From contig NW_005179316.1 of the NCBI RefSeq assembly GCF_000350225.1, positions 1 to 64,000 of the forward strand: a DNA stretch of 64,000 nt. Reading direction: 5' to 3'. The stretch's first letter is position 1; each line of letters opens with the position of its first letter. Origin of the DNA: Chondrus crispus (taxonomy: Eukaryota; Rhodophyta; Florideophyceae; Gigartinales; Gigartinaceae). Positions 22,501-32,700 of the stretch are shown here, one piece after another. The notes beneath the pieces are model-generated. The model worked only from the letters and a program-made list of their open reading frames with translations. It made no database searches and had not been told where the DNA came from. The position numbers were made by a program, and so were the translations under genes.

Positions 22501-22767
22501 ATTACGATGCTTACCGATTCCAAGCAGATGTTCGACGTGATAACCAAGGCCTCCCACACAGCTGAGAAGCGCTTGATGATCGACATAGCCGCATCCCGAG
22601 AAGCGTACAACAAGCACGAGATATCGAACGTGGGATTGGTATTGTCAGAGCACAATATCGCTGATGGATTAACAAAGGTCAATAGATGTAAGGCCTTGGA
22701 GGAAGTCGTGAAGACTGGTTTTGACAAAAATCCAGTTCAACAATGGATCTTCCGTCGTATTGAATGA
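19519..22767 (+). CDS. pol: Copia pol polyprotein (PR-IN-RT-RH)
   Basis: 1082 residues in Copia order. An aspartic protease motif IDTGAQKSF lies near residue 45. A HxxxH...CxxC integrase finger spans about 175-220, and the integrase core has YMDLMKLDG, HCDQGPQF and GAGERYHSF. The RT has HDVTQAYLQ and YIDDCLLGG (near 770), with Ile in place of the commoner Val. RNase H has YTDASFA and SIMAGEIYAFAEG. It stands in its own frame after gag with a short overlap. Closest relative in this window is the fragment at 8104-9720. Confidence 0.95.
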   Translation: MSRRLSLNKRRSDDSDTTESIYACDARELEAFSSLQVEEFHGACIDTGAQKSFVGMPQLKAYCRFVSQDLVLRGQEGDRNFMFGKQSHVSLGLFEIRIPIGDLHYLKLSVNVVDINVPLLLGLDIMSEYRTVVDVADGLLFSKSYGWKLPLDRKLGHLYLNWKSSVLYTSSELTKIHRHFFHANPDRVFDLMKRAENAEATPQTHRALKDISQTCAICQRLAKAPSRFRVALPNEDVIFNRTVYMDLMKLDGKSTLHIIDKDTLFSAAAFLSEGETADDVWNVYMRSWVIPYVGFSEIVHCDQGPQFTSERWKSLLLKAGIRQDESGVESHNALGAGERYHSFLRQIYRKVRAEHPNLAHDYALSLSVKSMNEIAGPNGLCPMLLVFGVLPRMPLATKDLPEQRERMNAMKTARSEMVKHVARARLSTARRSNVPGAANSEIQAGCNVLVYRERPDEWRGPFRVLSCDGKQVVLDVNGRHSTFSVDKVKPHRIPSVNSEQPLRADSIQIQALNAPDYGSNIGGASINDPAMVAANTFFTGILVSFKDLKHHGDISEPCNEVLPTYLTEVLKIGDQREDTEPFLSAKQKEVDGLTSRGTFMKVKQWDVSKDANILGGRFVCTLKNKGTDKEKAKARYVAQGHRDKEKPFIVHNVTTLRQSSVKILVSTCAVRNFRIFSHDVTQAYLQSDEKLTREIYIKPKKQDQKFFGVTDQELLRLLRALYGITDAGDYWSVTLDTHVKSDLQMVPLETDPSLYMKNGTNCVEGLLGAYIDDCLLGGDEGFQELTKDMRLKFDSRPREWDNVEFLGTQIRTSWMHADGRKARVFSVGQPDHLSKVCKIPTDVSFERFRSVRASFAWLAHSRPDVCCAINRSAQVTEETFSKRHVEEMNCSIHRVRSSLDLFLTYSPLDLGTLHLRAYTDASFATNDDHSSQLGYVVLLCDASDRCHVLDFASRKCKRVVRSIMAGEIYAFAEGFDDVFAIRHTLEKLYKRKIPITMLTDSKQMFDVITKASHTAEKRLMIDIAASREAYNKHEISNVGLVLSEHNIADGLTKVNRCKALEEVVKTGFDKNPVQQWIFRRIE

Positions 22768-22805
22768 GTATGAAGACTACGTGTTTGGTTTTTAAAGGGT
22801 GGCAG

Positions 22806-23385
22806 TGTAAGAATTATGAAGTATAAGGCGTTTCCAGTGTAATCTAGTATTATCGGGAACTGTTGAGGACGTGTAAGCAACGGCGCTGTACTGCGCTGTA
22901 CCTTGCTGTCAGCCCGCACGCGGGTTGCAACTTTAATTCGCCAACACATCCAGCGCACAGTATCCTTGCTGTAATGGTTACATTTAGTGTAACTACTGCC
23001 TAACACGTAGTTTTATTGGTAGTTGTGTATTTTGCTGAGCTGTATAGGTTTTCACCCGAGCTACTAAGCCACGGTTTCCTGTACCAGCTTAGATTTTAGA
23101 ACTCTATAAAAGTCTGAGTTCGTGTGGGCTTAGAGGACTAGCCTCACCCATTACCAACCGAACATCAACGAATATCAACGAGAAGTATTTCCTCAGAACG
23201 AACTAGCCGATCTAGTGTTCGCCTCGGACAGGCTGTCCCTCACGCCCATCGGGGGGTACCTTCGGACATCGGCAAGTAGGTGTCCAATCCGAGTTTCATT
23301 TTAAGGGGGTGCTCCCGACGAGCACTTATCAAGATATCTAATCAGCTTTACAGTGTAACAGCTGTGAGGCGGGGTTTTTGCTACA
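22806..23385 (+). repeat. 3' LTR of young Copia element
   Basis: Near-identical partner of 16575-17154, followed by the duplicated target GTCGT. Confidence 0.95.
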
Positions 23386-23649
23386 GTCGTCGCTCATGTC
23401 CCCAGTAAACACGACCAGAGGTCTTGAGTCTCTCCCACAGGGGCCGATGCTATATCACGAGGCAGGCGTCAAGGACTTACACTTGGGCGGGGCTGGATAG
23501 GGCCACGCCATGATAAGGCGTACGGGCATGTACAGTCCTCCAACGGCGACACAAAAAGTGTTGGATATCGCTACGTAATACATATACTGTACCACCCCCC
23601 TCCCCCTCTCCTCCATGTCTCCTGCCCGGGAGGCACCCCCTTTTCACCA

Positions 23650-24060
23650 CAAACAGAACACCAAAACATGCGTCATCCAACGCGCCCATGCCTCGAGGCG
23701 TAACCTTACAAGTACCTCACCGTACCGCTCATCCACACCGCTCATCCACACCGTCGCACCGCGACACCCGAAACCACATTATACAAGGCATCCAACGCGC
23801 CCATGCCTCGATACGGCATCCGCCACGCGCTGCAGCACACGTACACACACACGCCCCATTCATCGTGCCCCTTCATCGTGCCCCTTCATCGTTTAAACGC
23901 CTCCGACACTGCCGCTGTACCTCACAGTACCGCTCATCTCCACCGTCGCGTCGCGACTCCCGAAACCACATTATACAACCTACCGCTCATCGACACCGTC
24001 GCATCGCGCAGCCGAAACCACAGTATACAGTACAAGCCCACCGCTTCGACGCGTCGTGCG
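23650..24060. repeat. Degenerate tandem repeats upstream of the glycosyltransferase
   Basis: Words such as ACCGCTCATCNACACCGTCGC, CGAAACCACATTATACA and CCAACGCGCCCATGCCTCG recur in the same order three to four times with gaps of varying length. The block lies within 500 bp of the start codon of the gene at 24152. Apparent reading frames here are not conserved between units. Confidence 0.65.
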
Positions 24061-24151
24061 ACATGCCGACGTCTCTGTGCCTTTCCCTTTCGCCGCCGCT
24101 TCGTCGCCGCTTCGTCGCCGCCCGCCCTCCCCTTCCCCACATCCTTAGATC

Positions 24152-26357
24152 ATGGCGCGCCCCGTCCTCCCCACCTCCTCCAGCCCAGGCGGCAAGGAGG
24201 CGTCCCTGCCCTTCTTCACGACCTCGCGCCTGGCATGGCTGGCGATCGTCATTGCCGCCGCCATCGCAGCCCATCTCTCCGCCACCGTGGTCACGCTGCC
24301 GCGCTCGATTCTGCAGTTCTCGCTCGTCACCCCGCCGTCCAACGCCACCACCACCACCACCACTGCGTCCTGGTCGCTCGCGCGTGCCGAGGCGGCCAAG
24401 TCCGCCTCCACACGGGTCGCCCACCTCCGCGCGCACTCGCCCGAGGGCAACGTCTCCACCACACGCGTCGGCTGCCGCGAGTACGTCGCCGGCGTGCAGA
24501 GCTGCGCGTACGAGGGCCTGGTGTGCGTCAACGTCACCACGGAGGAGGAGTTCGACCGCCCGAAGGTCTACTTTGTCGACGACTCGCGCCCGGACAGTGA
24601 GCAGGTGCCCACGGACAACTGGTGCGGCTACCGCCACCAGTCGTCCGACCCGCGCTACTTCTCGTCGCGCCACTGGCCGATCATGGAGGACACGTTCGTG
24701 CCGCAGGGCAGCTGCGTGGACGCGGAGTTCCGCACGCTGGACGGCCTGCTGCGGCGGCCCGCCGGCGGCGGCTTCGCGGCCGACGTGGGCAGCGCGCGCA
24801 TCAAGTGGCTCGACTCGCTCTGGCTGGTCGACCTGGACTTTGTCAGCAACAACCACAACTACCATCTCGTCATGGACATCCTGTGGCTGCTGGACGTGGC
24901 GCTGTGGCAGCGGAGCGTGGACGCGCGCGCGGTGCCGGACGAGCCCGCCGCGGCGCGCGACGAGCGCGGCGCGGGCGGGCCGGCGCCGCCCTTCTCCGAG
25001 GGCGCGCGGCACGTGTACCTGCCGCAGGGCTCGGCGGACTTTGTGGCGCAGACGTCGCGCGACGTGAACCGGCTGACGTACGCGCTGATCCTGCGGCTGG
25101 ACCCCGGGCGGCTGTACCCGAACGTGACGCGGGAAGAGCTGCACGCGGGGTCGACGGAGCGGGAGGCCGCGCCGCTGTTCGAGGCGTTCCCGGAGCTGCG
25201 CGCGGGGGAGCGGCTGGTGTTCCGCCGCGAGATGCGCGACGACGAGGAGACGGACCTCGTGTGCACGCCGCGGTTCACGGCCGGCGCGAAGCTCTCCAAC
25301 GGGGCGCACGAGCGCGTGTACCGGCACCTGCGGCAGGAGGCGTACAAGCGGTACGGGGTGCAGGAACCCGACTTTGCGCGGGTCGGGCAGACGGCGTTCC
25401 CGCAGCCGCCCAAGCGGATCGTGGTGCTGCAGAGGCACGTGACGCGACCGCTCGAGAATATTGACGAGCTGGAGACGGCGCTCAGGGAGAAGTTTGAGGG
25501 TGACGGGGTGGAGGTGGAGGTGGTGTCGACGGACAAGCTGAATACGGCCGAGGACTTTGTGCGGATTTTCGCGAGGGCCGGGGTGCTTATCACGCCGCAC
25601 GGGAGCCAGAGCATGGGGCAGATATGGATGCCCAGGCATAGGTAAGACGATGGCGGTGCGGAAAGTGGGTTGCGGTGGTTGCGGTGGTGGCGGTGCGGCA
25701 AGTGCAGTGAGCATAGTGACTGACGCGTTGTTTGTTTTGTTTGTTTGTTTTGCTTTGTTTGTTTGATTTTGTTGGCAGCGCGTTGATCGAGATGATGCCG
25801 GTGGGATACAACGACTACACGCTGAGCCTGCTAGCGGACTCGTGCAGGATCTGGTACTACGAGCTGGAGAGCCTCCTGCACCCTGGTAAGTGGCGATGCG
25901 GGCGTACACGATGCGGGCGTACACGATGCGGGCGGTGTTTTTTTCAGAGCAAGCGCTGTGTGTCTAACGGGTGGGTGCTGCTGACATGCACGCGCGACGA
26001 CGCGCAGACCATGGCGAGGAGTACGACGAGTTGTGCGGGCAGAAGACCGGGCAGGTGCTCGACCCGTGCCTGAGGATGAAGAAGGTCGGCGTGACCGTGC
26101 ACGTGCAGGAGGCGCTGCGCACCGTGCGCTTCGCGCTTGGGAGGATGGGGCACGCCGTCGGGTCGTGGGCGGAGCATGCAAGGCGGGGGGCGGACGGAGC
26201 GGCGGCGGAGGCGGAAGGGCCGGGCGAGGGCGCCGGGGAGGAGGAGGACGGTGGGGAAGAGGAGGGCGGCGAGGAAGAGGAGGGCAGTGGGGAAGAGGAG
26301 GGCGGCGGGGACGAGGAGGACGGCGGGGACGAGGAGGACGGGGAGGAGAGCGAGTGA
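24152..26357 (+). CDS. GT61/DUF563-type glycosyltransferase, type II membrane protein
   Basis: Three exons: 24152-25641, 25779-25885, 26008-26357, together 648 residues. Both introns start GTAAG and end CAG and keep the frame (H-S-A-L-I-E across the first; H-P-D-H-G-E across the second). A cytosolic stub is followed by a membrane anchor (residues about 29-46, LAWLAIVIAAAIAAHLSA), then a luminal domain with HNYHLVMDILWLLD, VVLQRHVTRPLENID and GVLITPHGSQSMGQIWM...EMMPVGYNDY. That last block is the nucleotide-sugar region of GT61/DUF563 enzymes. A Golgi location and transfer of a sugar to glycoprotein or wall glycan follow from the family; the substrate is unknown. The last ~60 residues are a Glu/Gly/Asp minisatellite. 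GC content is high, unlike the transposons around it. Confidence 0.88.
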
Positions 26358-26756
26358 GGAGGGATGGGCGCAGATGCGGAGTCGGGCAGGAGGGTGACCA
26401 GTGGTGCATCTGGCACTGCGGGGGCGTGTCACGACAGCGTGCCTTTATCTCAAGCAGAAGCACCCCGCACTACAGCTCCGTTTTGACGCGCACGCCTTTT
26501 CCGATCCGCCTTCCGACCCCCCGCCTCCGACAGTGCGGGAAGGCCCCGCACTTGCAGCCTCAGAAAGTTGCTGAGATCGATTCCCCCAAGCTGGAGCTCA
26601 GCTTGGGATTTTATATTCAAATTATGTCCTGACCGGACCTCAACTGGGGACTGAACCCTAGCGGTCCGTAGGCCGGCCGGCGGTGGGTGTGTCTCCTCAT
26701 AAGCGAAGCGCACCCTGGGTGTAAATCTGGTTGCAGAGAAAACCTTGCTAATTTTT
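26358..26756. other. 3' flank of glycosyltransferase gene, nothing recognised
   Basis: No second gene, RNA or repeat family is supported here; the sequence leads into the stop of the minus-strand repeat-rich ORF. Confidence 0.5.
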
Positions 26757-27641
26757 TCAAGAACTCGAAGTGGCGGAACAGGGGCACGAGCACAATGGGT
26801 GGGGTGGGCAGGGGCAGGGCGACTCGGATTCCGACTCGGGTTCCGGCTCGGGTTCCGACTCGGAATCCGAAGTGTCGCAATAGGAGCACAGGCACAATGA
26901 CTCGGATTCCGACTCGGGTTCCGGCTCGGGTTCCGACTCGGGTTCCGGCTCGGGTTCCGACTCGGGTTCCGATATGGCGGCTTTCTTTTTCGCCTTCCTT
27001 CCATGGTGCTTGTAGTGATGCTTTCGGTGATGCTTCGAGGGGGGGGCGCTGCTCTCTGGCTGCGTTGCGGTCGCACGTGCGCCGAGTGGGACGGCGCAAG
27101 ACCTCGGCGCAAGGGGGAGTGCGCAGGGCTTCGGCTTGAGTGGTTCCGGCTGGGGTTCCGGCTCGGGTACCAATATGGCAGCTTTCTTTTTCGCCTTTGT
27201 TCCATGGTGCTTCCGGTGATGCTTTCGGTGATGCTTCGGGGCGGAGCTCGCCTTCGCTCGATGGTGCTTGCAGTGATGCTTCGGGGCGGAGCTCGCCTTC
27301 GCTCGATGGTGCTTGCAGTGATGCTTTCGGTGATGCTTCAAGGCGGGGCTCGCCTTCGTTCCGTGGTGCTTGCAGTGATGCTTTCGGTGATGCTTTGAGG
27401 CGGGGCTCGCCTTCGTTCCGTGGTGCTTGCAGTGATGCTTTCGGTGATGCTTTGAGGCGGGGCTCGCCTTCGTTCCATGGTGCTTACCGGGTGCGCTGCT
27501 CTCGGGCTGCATTGAGGTCACAAGTGCGCCGAGTGGGACGGGGCAAGGCTTCGCCACGAGGACCGATATCCCAGCTTTCTTTTTCGCCTCGAAGCAGAGC
27601 GTTGGGGGGGCAGAATCACTGCGCGTTAAGGAGAGGAACAT
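26757..27641 (-). CDS. His/Lys-repeat and Glu/Pro/Ser-repeat protein, unknown function
   Basis: From ATG 27641 the minus strand encodes about 294 residues. The middle is built of a module HKHHGTKASPASKHHRKH-like, repeated about five times and then again later in a second block (KHHRKHHYKHHGRKAKKKA). Each block is preceded by a related stretch (CAVPLGARATATQPESSAP or its variant), so a larger unit was duplicated. The C-terminal part is EPEPESEPEPE-type with Cys pairs (LCLCSYC, PCPCPP). Charge is thus split: basic and His-rich, then acidic. Such composition occurs in metal-binding, mineral-associated or nucleic-acid-binding repeat proteins, but no family is recognised. The open frame extends upstream to 27950 without ATG, so the start, or an upstream exon, is uncertain. 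Confidence 0.5.
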   Translation of the reverse strand: MFLSLTRSDSAPPTLCFEAKKKAGISVLVAKPCPVPLGALVTSMQPESSAPGKHHGTKASPASKHHRKHHCKHHGTKASPASKHHRKHHCKHHGTKASPALKHHRKHHCKHHRAKASSAPKHHCKHHRAKASSAPKHHRKHHRKHHGTKAKKKAAILVPEPEPQPEPLKPKPCALPLAPRSCAVPLGARATATQPESSAPPSKHHRKHHYKHHGRKAKKKAAISEPESEPEPEPESEPEPEPESESESLCLCSYCDTSDSESEPEPEPESESESPCPCPPHPLCSCPCSATSSS

Positions 27642-27742
27642 GCGGAGCGCCGGAGAGGAGAACGGGGAAATGTCATTGCAGCAATTTATCTCGCATGATG
27701 GCAAGCACAATCTCTTTTCGCCACCGCAAGGGAGAGGTGCGA

Positions 27743-27960
27743 GAGTCAGACGCAAGATTCTTTGTACAGAGAAAAATCTCGACACAGTGACCGCTCGTGA
27801 CAGTGACCCCCCTCGGTACAGTGAACGATGGCCAGAAAATTCTTGCCGCCATTGCCCTGTGTGCCCACAAAGCCCACTTTCGTTTTCTACAGTGACCCCC
27901 TCACTACAGTGACCTTTCCTGTTGAGTGACCCGTATTTGCAGTGGGTCACTGTAGAAAAA
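27743..27960 (+). repeat. TACAGTGACC-rich repeat, left copy
   Basis: Contains ACAGAGAAAAATCTCGACAC followed by AGTGACC and several TACAGTGACCCCC words. An inverted relative lies at 33905-34015. The words resemble Tc1/mariner-type termini, and the two copies may be the remains of a DNA transposon into which the Gypsy element at 28074-33374 jumped. Confidence 0.55.
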
Positions 27961-28073
27961 GTATATTTTTAATTAAAATTTGTAAGGTCACTCACGTGAC
28001 GAGCTCGGAAAAAATGAGTCGACCGTTGACTGACGACGACAGCGCTTGCGATAGCCAACAATGTTCTCTATCT

Positions 28074-28396
28074 TGTTGACAGCTAAAAAAGGGGGCTGCG
28101 CGCGTAGGGGAGAGAGAAAAGCGAGATGTTTATTTCAAGAGGGGGGGGTCGGTCCCCGTGTTGTTGTTTTTTTTCTGTTGTGTCCCCCCTGTCGCGGGGT
28201 GTCGCGGCGCGCCCCTTTCTCTTATAGAGGGGCCGCCAGCATCTTCCACTTCCCAGGACCGCCGCCCTTCAAAGGGAGATTGTCCACGTGTACACCTGGC
28301 GTACACGTAGACCAATAAAATCATCTTTTGAAGGCTTTGGTCCTGGGGCCACTCCTGGGTACTGTACCCTGTACAGTACCCCAAATCTCCCCCACA
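28074..28396 (-). repeat. 3' LTR of the H3-tail Gypsy element
   Basis: Matches 33058-33374. On the plus strand it starts TGTTGACAGCTAAAAAAGGG and ends CAAATCTCCCCCACA. AATAAA-type signals occur on both strands, so the LTR alone does not fix direction; gag and pol do. Confidence 0.9.
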
Positions 28397-28797
28397 CGAC
28401 CCCCTCCCCAGCCCCATACCCGGGCAGGGGCAACATATATACTGACCGCTGCTGCTCCTGGTGATCGGCTTGAATCAGGGAACCGGCGCTCGACCTTGAC
28501 GATCCCATTTGACATAATTTAGTGTCACCATCGACACCAATCCCTCAATCGCTCCACGTATACACGTGTACAGCTCATCATCACTGTAAGCTATCACTTC
28601 TATCATTATCCTACCCACCTTCTCTACTTTTCACACAACTAACCTCGGTGTTCCTGCGTTTTTTTCTTGAAGAACCTGTCGACGCGTCAGGTTCTAATTG
28701 CTTACAGTCTCAGAGATCGCTGATTGCTTGTGTGGCGGACTTAGGTGAGGTTTTAATCCTCGGGTCTGCCCCTTGCAAGAAAGCTGATCTGAGGAGG

Positions 28798-29754
28798 ATG
28801 GCGAAAACCAAGCAGACGGCGCGCCGTAGTACTAGCGGCAAGGCCCCCTGTAAACATATCGCGTCGAAGGCGGCGAGAGTATCCGTTGAAGAGCACAACG
28901 CTCGTGAGAGGATAATGTGGCTATTGTCGCAAAGAACGGACGTAATGAAGGTGTCGAAGAATGAAGAAGCTTCGCCTCGTTCTCCGTACCATGTTTGGGT
29001 TGGACCGAATCTGACAAGGTATAACTTGGATTTGACGGAAATGGTCCGCCTTTTCGGTCGACATGTGGTCATCCACTTAGGTGCGCAAGGAAAGCACGGG
29101 GTCTCGGTAGATGAATTTTCCCGAGTCGGGCTGACTGAATGGATTGACGATAAGCGTGCTTATGATCACGTGGAGGATGATGCTTGGAATATTGAGTCTA
29201 TCTGCTACGATAGACTCGCAAATAAGTACGTCGCCATCGACGCATGCGATAAGTCGAAGCACCCCATTCTGCTGTATACCCTACAAGTCTGTGGTGGGAA
29301 CAAATCTTCGGGCCACCAGATCCAGAACGACAAGTTCTACACGAACGGCAGAGACCGCGTGTCAGCTTACCTTCTTATTGATGAGTGGTGCCAGAAGTAT
29401 CCAGGGCGCTGGTTGGCAATGTCCACTTCCGGTGCCCGCTCAGAGAGCTCTTTGGCGTCTTCTTTCCATATCCACAACCTTGGTGCTACTCCCTATCAAG
29501 ATCGAACTGATCTATGCATCCCAACTGCCGTTTGCAACTTGTTATGTGTTCTCGGCGCGCGACAGCTCCCTTTTTTAGCTGTCAACATGGTACTCTTGTG
29601 GAGGGTAGATCGGGGTCTTGATAGCGAGGGCAAGGTCTCCCTCTTCCTGGCAAGTTGGGTTGTCGCCGTTCTTGGGCTGAATGCGAGAAAGGTAGTCAGC
29701 TGCACTATTTGCGGATCCACGACGATATTCCACGGTGAAGTCGTACTCGGCTAA
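28798..29754 (+). CDS. Antisense ORF with histone H3-tail-like N-terminus and possible Cys-peptidase-like end
   Basis: ATG at 28798 begins MAKTKQTARRSTSGKAP, followed by CKHIASKAARVS. This aligns without gaps with the H3 tail [28 protein letters not shown]. Equivalents of K4, R8, S10, K14, K18 and K23 are kept; K9 is Arg and K27 is Val. No H3 histone fold follows. The rest (about 240 residues) is unassigned, with a late DLCIPTAVCNLLCVLG block that could carry a catalytic Cys as in papain-like peptidases (weak). The frame runs on across a 48-bp inverted repeat into the antisense of pol, so its natural end is doubtful. It sits between pol and 3' LTR on the opposite strand. Chromatin mimicry is an inference from the tail alone. 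Confidence 0.6.
   Translation: MAKTKQTARRSTSGKAPCKHIASKAARVSVEEHNARERIMWLLSQRTDVMKVSKNEEASPRSPYHVWVGPNLTRYNLDLTEMVRLFGRHVVIHLGAQGKHGVSVDEFSRVGLTEWIDDKRAYDHVEDDAWNIESICYDRLANKYVAIDACDKSKHPILLYTLQVCGGNKSSGHQIQNDKFYTNGRDRVSAYLLIDEWCQKYPGRWLAMSTSGARSESSLASSFHIHNLGATPYQDRTDLCIPTAVCNLLCVLGARQLPFLAVNMVLLWRVDRGLDSEGKVSLFLASWVVAVLGLNARKVVSCTICGSTTIFHGEVVLG
29556..29605. repeat. Inner inverted repeat flanking gag-pol, left arm
   Basis: The plus strand here, TTTTTTAGCTGTCAACATGG then TACTCTTGTGGAGGG, is the reverse complement of 33037-33085, i.e. the junction of the 5' LTR with the primer region and gag start. The gag-pol block is therefore bounded by inverted copies of the same roughly 48-bp junction. 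Confidence 0.8.
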
Positions 29755-32700
29755 GAAGTCTAGCCAACGAGCCAAACGACCGTGGATGTCTTTCTTGCGA
29801 AAGGCGTAACTAAGAGCCTGGTGATCAGTAATCAACTTGAAAGGTGTAGACGAAAGCACGTAAACACGAAATTTCTTCAAAGCAAAGATAACCGCAAGCG
29901 CCTCACGCTCACAAGCGGAGTACTTGCGCTCAGAGGTATTCATAGTACGGCTTGCGTACTGGATGGGGTGTATTTTCCCATCTTCCTTCTTTTGAGCCAA
30001 CACAGCCCCGACGGAGACCGATGACGCATCCGTCTCAACGACGAAGGGCTTCTCGAAGTCTGGATAAGCCAAGACTGGCGGAGAAGTTAACTTTATGCGT
30101 AGTTCATCAAAGGCTTCTTGCATTTCTCCGGTCCATTTCAATCTGCCGTTTCCGGATGTAGCCGCATGGAGTACCGCAGCAATGTCCGCAAACTTGCAGA
30201 TGAAACGACGGTAGTAACTTGCTAACCCGAGAAAGCTCCTAAGTTCAGTCGTAGTGGTCGGGATCGGTGCATTCCGAATCACTTCGACCTTGCTCGGGTC
30301 AACGGCAGTCCCGTCTTTGTCGACAACATGACCGAGCAACTTGATCTTCGCCTGGGCGAAGCTACACTTTGTCAGCTTAAGCTTAAGACCAGCCTCGTCA
30401 AGCACATGAAATACATGCTGCAGGTGGCGAAGATGTTCTTCTATAGTCTTAGAGAACACCACAACGTCATCGAGGTAAACACGCACAAACCGCACTCCGC
30501 GAAAGATTGTATCCATCATTCTCTGAAATGTCGAAGGCGCATTCATCAATCCAAAGGGCATGACTTCGAACTTATACGTCCCGTAGCGACAGACGAAAGT
30601 AGTCATTTCTTTGCATTGTTGTGCCATCCGAATTTGCCAGTAACCACTGAACAAATCCAGAGAAGTGAAGTACGCACTTCCTTCCAAGTCATCAAATATC
30701 TATTCTATTTTCGGCAAAGGCCATCTGTCTGCTTTCATCTTCTGGTTCAGAGAACGGTAATCAACACAGAAGCGTTGATTCCCATCTTTTTTGGATACGA
30801 TGACGACCGGAAAGGACCATGCGGCGCTGGAAGGCGTGATGATTCCTGCTTCCAGCATTTTGTCCAACTCTTTCCGAACGATTTCGTTATGCAAGGGAGC
30901 CATTCTCCTCGCCGAGTGATAGATCGGATTAGTATCATCTAACTCGAAATGGTGCTTGATTGGAACTTCAGCAGGCCGAAGGTCGTCAAGGGATGTAGCA
31001 ACGATACTCTTACCCATCAGGGCGGTCTCGATGACTGCTTGTGCTTCATTGTCAAGATGCACAAGTTTTCCCGAAGCATTTTCACGGCCTTGTTGATGAC
31101 ATTCGAATCAGGTGATTCTACTTCCTCATTTTCTCCGATCGCGTCGTCCAGAGTTAAGTCTAGCTCGAAAGGTTCATCGCCGAGGATGGCGACAACATAG
31201 GTCTCTTCTTCCGACGAATTTTCTGAGGCGAAAGACTCGACATCAGAAGTGAAGTCCTCACTATCAGTCTCCGAATCCGCGACGATAGGACTTACTTGAT
31301 CAAACTCCAGACTCATTTTCACGGTTTTGTTTCCGATCAACATACTAACAGACTGGTGACCTAGATCGATGCGGCTTGAAGTTCTTCGAGAGTTGGATAC
31401 CCGATTAAGATATCAACTGGGGATCCTTCAACAACCAAGAAGTTGAGTGAAGTAACAGCGCCATTGAACGTGACAGGAACTTCCTCGATGGAACCTAGGC
31501 AGGTTGTCTTTTGTCCATTGGCGACCGTAATCTTCGTCGAGGTCGGCTTTGGAGACAGAGAGAGCTTCGATGCCACAGACGCATTCATAACATTAGGGAT
31601 AGCTCCTGAGTCTAACAACGCTCTCATTTGTGTCCCGTAGACTTGTACAGAAACTACTTTCAGACGTTTCGGCAAAGTACCGATCGAAGCAGCTACGGGG
31701 CGTCTAGGGCGACTGTTGAACAAACGACGGATCTCTTTCTTAGCCTCGTCGCCATCTCCTCGAATCAGTTGACCGAATGTCAAACCAGAGGGGGCGTTGG
31801 CGAGGGACGAAACCACATCGTACTTCCCCGAGTGCTCTTGGACGGCGTTCTTCTTACTTGTCCTCTTCTTTCTTGTTCGACGGCCGGGCTTAGGAGGTTT
31901 CCTCATGTGGTTCAGAGTCCAGTACTTACGCGGGTTGAGAAGGGACGGGATTGGCTCGCCGCCACCATCCTTTCGCGTCTTGGCCACCGGCTCTCCATCG
32001 GCGTTTCTCTTGACTGATGCCACTAACTTCTCATCAGCAGGGAGGTCGTCGTGCGTCACAACACTCACCTGGTTTCCTGCGGAGCCCGTCTGTGTACCCG
32101 ACACGGCAATATCCGTCTGGGTCTTCTTAGGAGGGTAGGCACTGCTACCTCCCCTCTGTGGAGCAATTCTAGCCCAACAGCTTGTCTCTGAATGACCAAA
32201 TTTTCCGCAGCGAGGGCATTTCGTGTCCCTATGCGGATTCGAATCGCATCTATTAGCGCCATGACCCGGTCGTTTGCAATAAGAACAAGTACGATCGTGG
32301 GCGGGGCGGAATGCTGTTGCGTCATCCCTCGACTGATTCTTCTTGATAATAAGGGAAATATCGGCTAGTCGATCAGCTAAAGCGTCAACCTTCGTCTCGA
32401 GTGGAGACAAGGGAGCTTTTGAAGGCATCATGACCCTTTTTGACCCACCTTGCCCTCTCGGCTCATTCATACCGTGCGAGCTCTCTGACCCCTGGTAGCG
32501 CGAATTACTCAAGGAGTTCGCCGCCGCTTGAAAGGCGCAGCGACCAGACCAGAAGTCCATGATTGCATCGAATAGGGCCTTGTAGGTCTTCGCACCTCGA
32601 TAGATAGCAAACTGGGCCAACTCGAGATGTTCCATCACGGTGTTGCGAAGCAGTCCAAACTTCGCTTCGTCGTTGAATCCCGCCTTCTCGTAGAGACGGT

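Larger units (their letters stand above)
16575..23385 (+). mobile_element. Ty1/Copia LTR retrotransposon, looks whole, very young
   Basis: 580-bp LTRs at 16575-17154 and 22806-23385 begin TGTAAG and end CTACA. Only one difference was seen between them (near 16683 versus 22914), and both have equal length. The 5-bp target duplication GTCGT lies at 16570-16574 and 23386-23390. A long leader with hairpins (17155-17989) precedes gag (17990-19522) and pol (19519-22767), which overlap by a few bases in different frames. Pol has the Copia order protease, integrase, RT, RNase H. A purine-rich tract (AAAGGGTGGCAG) sits against the 3' LTR. The element looks whole and very recent. Its pol is the sister of the decayed fragment at 8104-9720. 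Confidence 0.96.

Noticed and set aside
23688-24151. Open frame continuing upstream of the glycosyltransferase
   Set aside because: It follows degenerate repeats of CCGCTCATC/ACACCGTCGC type and is out of frame with ATG 24152; the composition is repeat-driven.
24622-25464. Alternative long frames within the glycosyltransferase gene on both strands
   Set aside because: GC-rich shadows of the real frame; they are Ala/Arg/Gly-rich with no domain, and the main frame has a clear GT61 signature and spliced exons.
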